From CAWDDA01 sp963813345 (lineage in GTDB: Bacteria; Acidobacteriota; Blastocatellia; RBC074): DNA of 44,371 bases. The notes beneath the pieces were generated by a model that did no database searches, had not been told where the DNA came from, and saw only the letters and a program-made list of their open reading frames with translations. Below, piece by piece: positions 42,705 to 44,371 of this stretch (position 1 is its first letter; each line of letters begins with the position of its first letter). The translations under genes and the position numbers were made by a program. The stretch covers positions 1 through 44,371 of the forward strand of contig CAWEYR010000018.1 of assembly GCA_963813345.1 (NCBI GenBank), in the 5' to 3' direction.

Positions 42705-43103
42705 TCAGTTGCTGGCTTTCTGCTCTTCGACAAAATCTTCGTATTCGGTCGCGGTCAGGAGTGCATCAACCTCTGTGCGTGTCTCGAGCTTGACCTTGAT
42801 CATCCAGCCGTCGTCATACGGCGAGTTGTTGACGAGCTCCGGCGCATCGGTTAGGGCCTGATTGGCTTCGATGACTTCACCCGTCACCGGCGCAAAGAGC
42901 TCATTGACCGATTTGACCGATTCGACCGAGCCAAAGGGTTTGCCTGATACGACTTTGTCTCCTGGCTCAGGAAGCTCGACGAACACGACGTCTCCGAGTG
43001 CGTCGGTTGCAAATGAAGTGATGCCGACCGTCCCTGTAGTGCCGTCCAGTCGAAGCCATTCGTGATCTTTTGTGTAGTGCAAATCCTCAGGATAGTTCGC
43101 CAT
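42705..43103 (-). CDS. gcvH: Glycine cleavage system H protein
   Basis: 132 residues. The lipoyl-carrier fold reads YTKDHEWLRLDGTTGTVGIT, DALGDVVFVELPEPGDKV, then GSVESVKSVNELFAPVTGEV with the lipoylated Lys64, then NSPYDDGWMIKVKL. It shuttles the aminomethyl group from the P-protein to the T-protein. It is second in the gcvT-H-PA-PB operon, 26 bp after gcvT. It is intact and of normal length. Confidence 0.97.
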   Translation of the reverse strand: MANYPEDLHYTKDHEWLRLDGTTGTVGITSFATDALGDVVFVELPEPGDKVVSGKPFGSVESVKSVNELFAPVTGEVIEANQALTDAPELVNNSPYDDGWMIKVKLETRTEVDALLTATEYEDFVEEQKASN

Positions 43104-43129
43104 CCTTGCTCACGCTCCTCTTTTTCAGT

Positions 43130-44251
43130 CTATTTTTGGCGCTTGTAGAAGGGAGTCGCGACGACTCGCGCGTTGACACGCTTGCCCCTTATATCAACGT
43201 CAAACTCCGTACCCACAGCACTCTTTTCAAACGGCAGGTAAGTCAATCCGATGTTCTTCTGCAGATAAGGCGCCGGACTTCCGGAAGTAACCTGTCCTGC
43301 AATTGATCCGTCGATCACTACAGGATAGTGATCACGCGCAATTCCGCGACCTGTCATCTCAAATCCAACGAGCTTTCTCTTCAGGCCCTCTTCTTTCTGC
43401 CTGACCAGACTGTCCCGGCCGATGAATTCGCCTTTTGCAGGTTTCACTATCCACGCGAGATCCGCCTCGAGCACTGAGGTCGTCTGATCGATGTCGTTGC
43501 CATAGAGCGCCATTTTGGCTTCGAGGCGAAGAGTATTTCGAGCCGCCAGTCCGCACGGTACGAGCCCCTGATCCCGGCCCGCATCAAGAATTCTCGACCA
43601 GATACGACTTGATTCAGCAGGATCGAAATAAATCTCGAAACCGTCCTCACCGGTGTACCCGGTGCGCGCTATGATCGCCGGAACGCCATCAAAGTTCCCG
43701 CGCGCGAACCAGTAATAGTTTATCGACGCCAGATTCACTTCAGTGAATTGCTGAATTATTGAAAGAGCCTTCGGACCCTGAATAGCAAGCTGCGTATAAC
43801 TGTTGCTTGTATTGCTCACCTCGGCATCAAGTCCGCCGGCGTGACTTTGGATCCAATCAAAATCCTTGTCCGAGTTCGAAGCATTTACACAGACAAAGTA
43901 ATGTTCACCGGACATTCTGTGAACGAGTACGTCATCGACGAACGTACCTTCCGGATAGGTCAGCGCCGAGTATTGTGCCTGACCATCGACCAGCTTCGAT
44001 GCGTCGTTGGTGGTCACTTTTTGAACCAGGGCCAGGGCTTCCGGGCCTCGAAGCTCGATCTCGCCCATATGACTGACATCGAAGATGCCGGCAGCAGTCC
44101 GGACAGCCATGTGTTCATCAATCGTACCGGAATACTGGATCGGCATGTCCCATCCGCCGAAGTCCACCATTCGCGCACCGAGGGCGCGATGCGCTTCATT
44201 GAGCGCAGTTTTCTTAAGTGGCGCCGGCGATAAGGGAGAAACAGACGACAT
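43130..44251 (-). CDS. gcvT: Aminomethyltransferase (glycine cleavage T protein)
   Basis: 373 residues from the ATG at 44251; an in-frame GTG at 44287 would add 12 residues without family support. Folate-binding T-protein marks: LNEAHRALGARMVDFGGWDM-PIQYSG, AGIFDVSHMGEI, VTTNDASKLVDGQAQYSALT-YPEGTFVDDVLVHRM, RTGYTGEDGFEIY, GLAARNTLRLEAKMALYGND. It releases ammonia and makes 5,10-methylene-THF. It is the first gene of the operon on the minus strand. Confidence 0.97.
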   Translation of the reverse strand: MSSVSPLSPAPLKKTALNEAHRALGARMVDFGGWDMPIQYSGTIDEHMAVRTAAGIFDVSHMGEIELRGPEALALVQKVTTNDASKLVDGQAQYSALTYPEGTFVDDVLVHRMSGEHYFVCVNASNSDKDFDWIQSHAGGLDAEVSNTSNSYTQLAIQGPKALSIIQQFTEVNLASINYYWFARGNFDGVPAIIARTGYTGEDGFEIYFDPAESSRIWSRILDAGRDQGLVPCGLAARNTLRLEAKMALYGNDIDQTTSVLEADLAWIVKPAKGEFIGRDSLVRQKEEGLKRKLVGFEMTGRGIARDHYPVVIDGSIAGQVTSGSPAPYLQKNIGLTYLPFEKSAVGTEFDVDIRGKRVNARVVATPFYKRQK

Positions 44252-44371
44252 CAGATGAGGTTCCTCAAAGTAGCCGAAACCTAACACAGCGTTCGATCTT
44301 CCGTCAAACGAGCGCCTTGGTACCTGATTCCAATGTCAGAGACGCAAAAAGCGCAAACTTAAAACCAAAAA
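44252..44371 (-). other. Leader region of the glycine cleavage operon, no riboswitch seen
   Basis: 120 bp remain before the window edge. GAGG lies about 13 bp before the ATG, a rather long spacing. On the minus strand TTGACG with a weak TTAGGT 17 bp later could be a promoter. The GGAGAG-type conserved helices of a glycine riboswitch are not visible in this space. Confidence 0.3.

Noticed and set aside
44252..44371. Glycine riboswitch before gcvT
   Set aside because: Only 120 bp are available and the conserved glycine-aptamer helices are not seen.

Overview
The window reads as a chromosomal segment of a diderm (outer-membrane) heterotrophic bacterium of medium GC. LptD, a TonB-like protein, a TolC-family outer-membrane protein and an RND metal pump all require an outer membrane. 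The two-subunit glycine decarboxylase (gcvPA/gcvPB), the b'/b-type ATP synthase stalk, several HxxxCxxC anti-sigma-type proteins and the many intergenic palindromes fit Acidobacteriota, perhaps Blastocatellia. That placement is inference; no 16S rRNA or other decisive marker is present.

Layout. (1) 1-4304 is a decayed restriction-modification island next to a tRNA-Phe gene. It holds an XRE regulator, an HNH endonuclease, a cytosine-C5 methyltransferase whose last motif runs without a stop into a Mig/MutY-type DNA glycosylase, and a shattered tyrosine integrase lying against the tRNA 3' end. (2) 4402-9652 has dusB, a small HTH protein, a secreted cyclase-family hydrolase, and a compact HD-nucleotidase / DedA / phosphate acetyltransferase run. 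(3) 9612-11474 is mutL. (4) 11639-18262 is a Cu(I)/Ag(I)-type efflux operon: a Cys-rich small protein, a FixH/YtkA-like lipoprotein, CusA, a TolC-like protein and CusB. (5) 18512-20863 is one protein joining a di-haem cytochrome c peroxidase to a parallel beta-helix. (6) 20900-24922 is an ATP synthase cluster, b'-b-delta-alpha-gamma, with no beta or epsilon behind it. (7) 24990-30614 has a broken vanZ-like gene, a hypothetical protein, aspS, hisS and a class I aminotransferase. (8) 30742-36675 has an anti-sigma-like zinc protein, lptD, and an ECF sigma / membrane anti-sigma / TonB-like set with a candidate autoregulated promoter. (9) 36829-44251 has lon, hsp20 and the glycine cleavage operon gcvT-H-PA-PB.

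Two themes cut across the window. First, single-base indels break or distort many recognisable genes: the island at high density, but also the HD nucleotidase, pta, the tolC leader, vanZ and tonB. The island may be truly degenerate, but the indels in housekeeping genes suggest that uncorrected sequence error contributes. Second, the gaps between genes are full of structured repeats: large hairpins built on a shared GAGTTCAAGCTTTAGC core with variable outer arms, and a short palindrome (CCGCCTGAAGGCGG plus a TACAACGTAC tail) in at least six copies. Some copies have run into gene ends and now encode new C-terminal tails, for example in pta and gcvPB.

The most novel element is the methyltransferase-glycosylase fusion. 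It would combine 5-methylcytosine formation with removal of the T:G mismatch left when that base deaminates.
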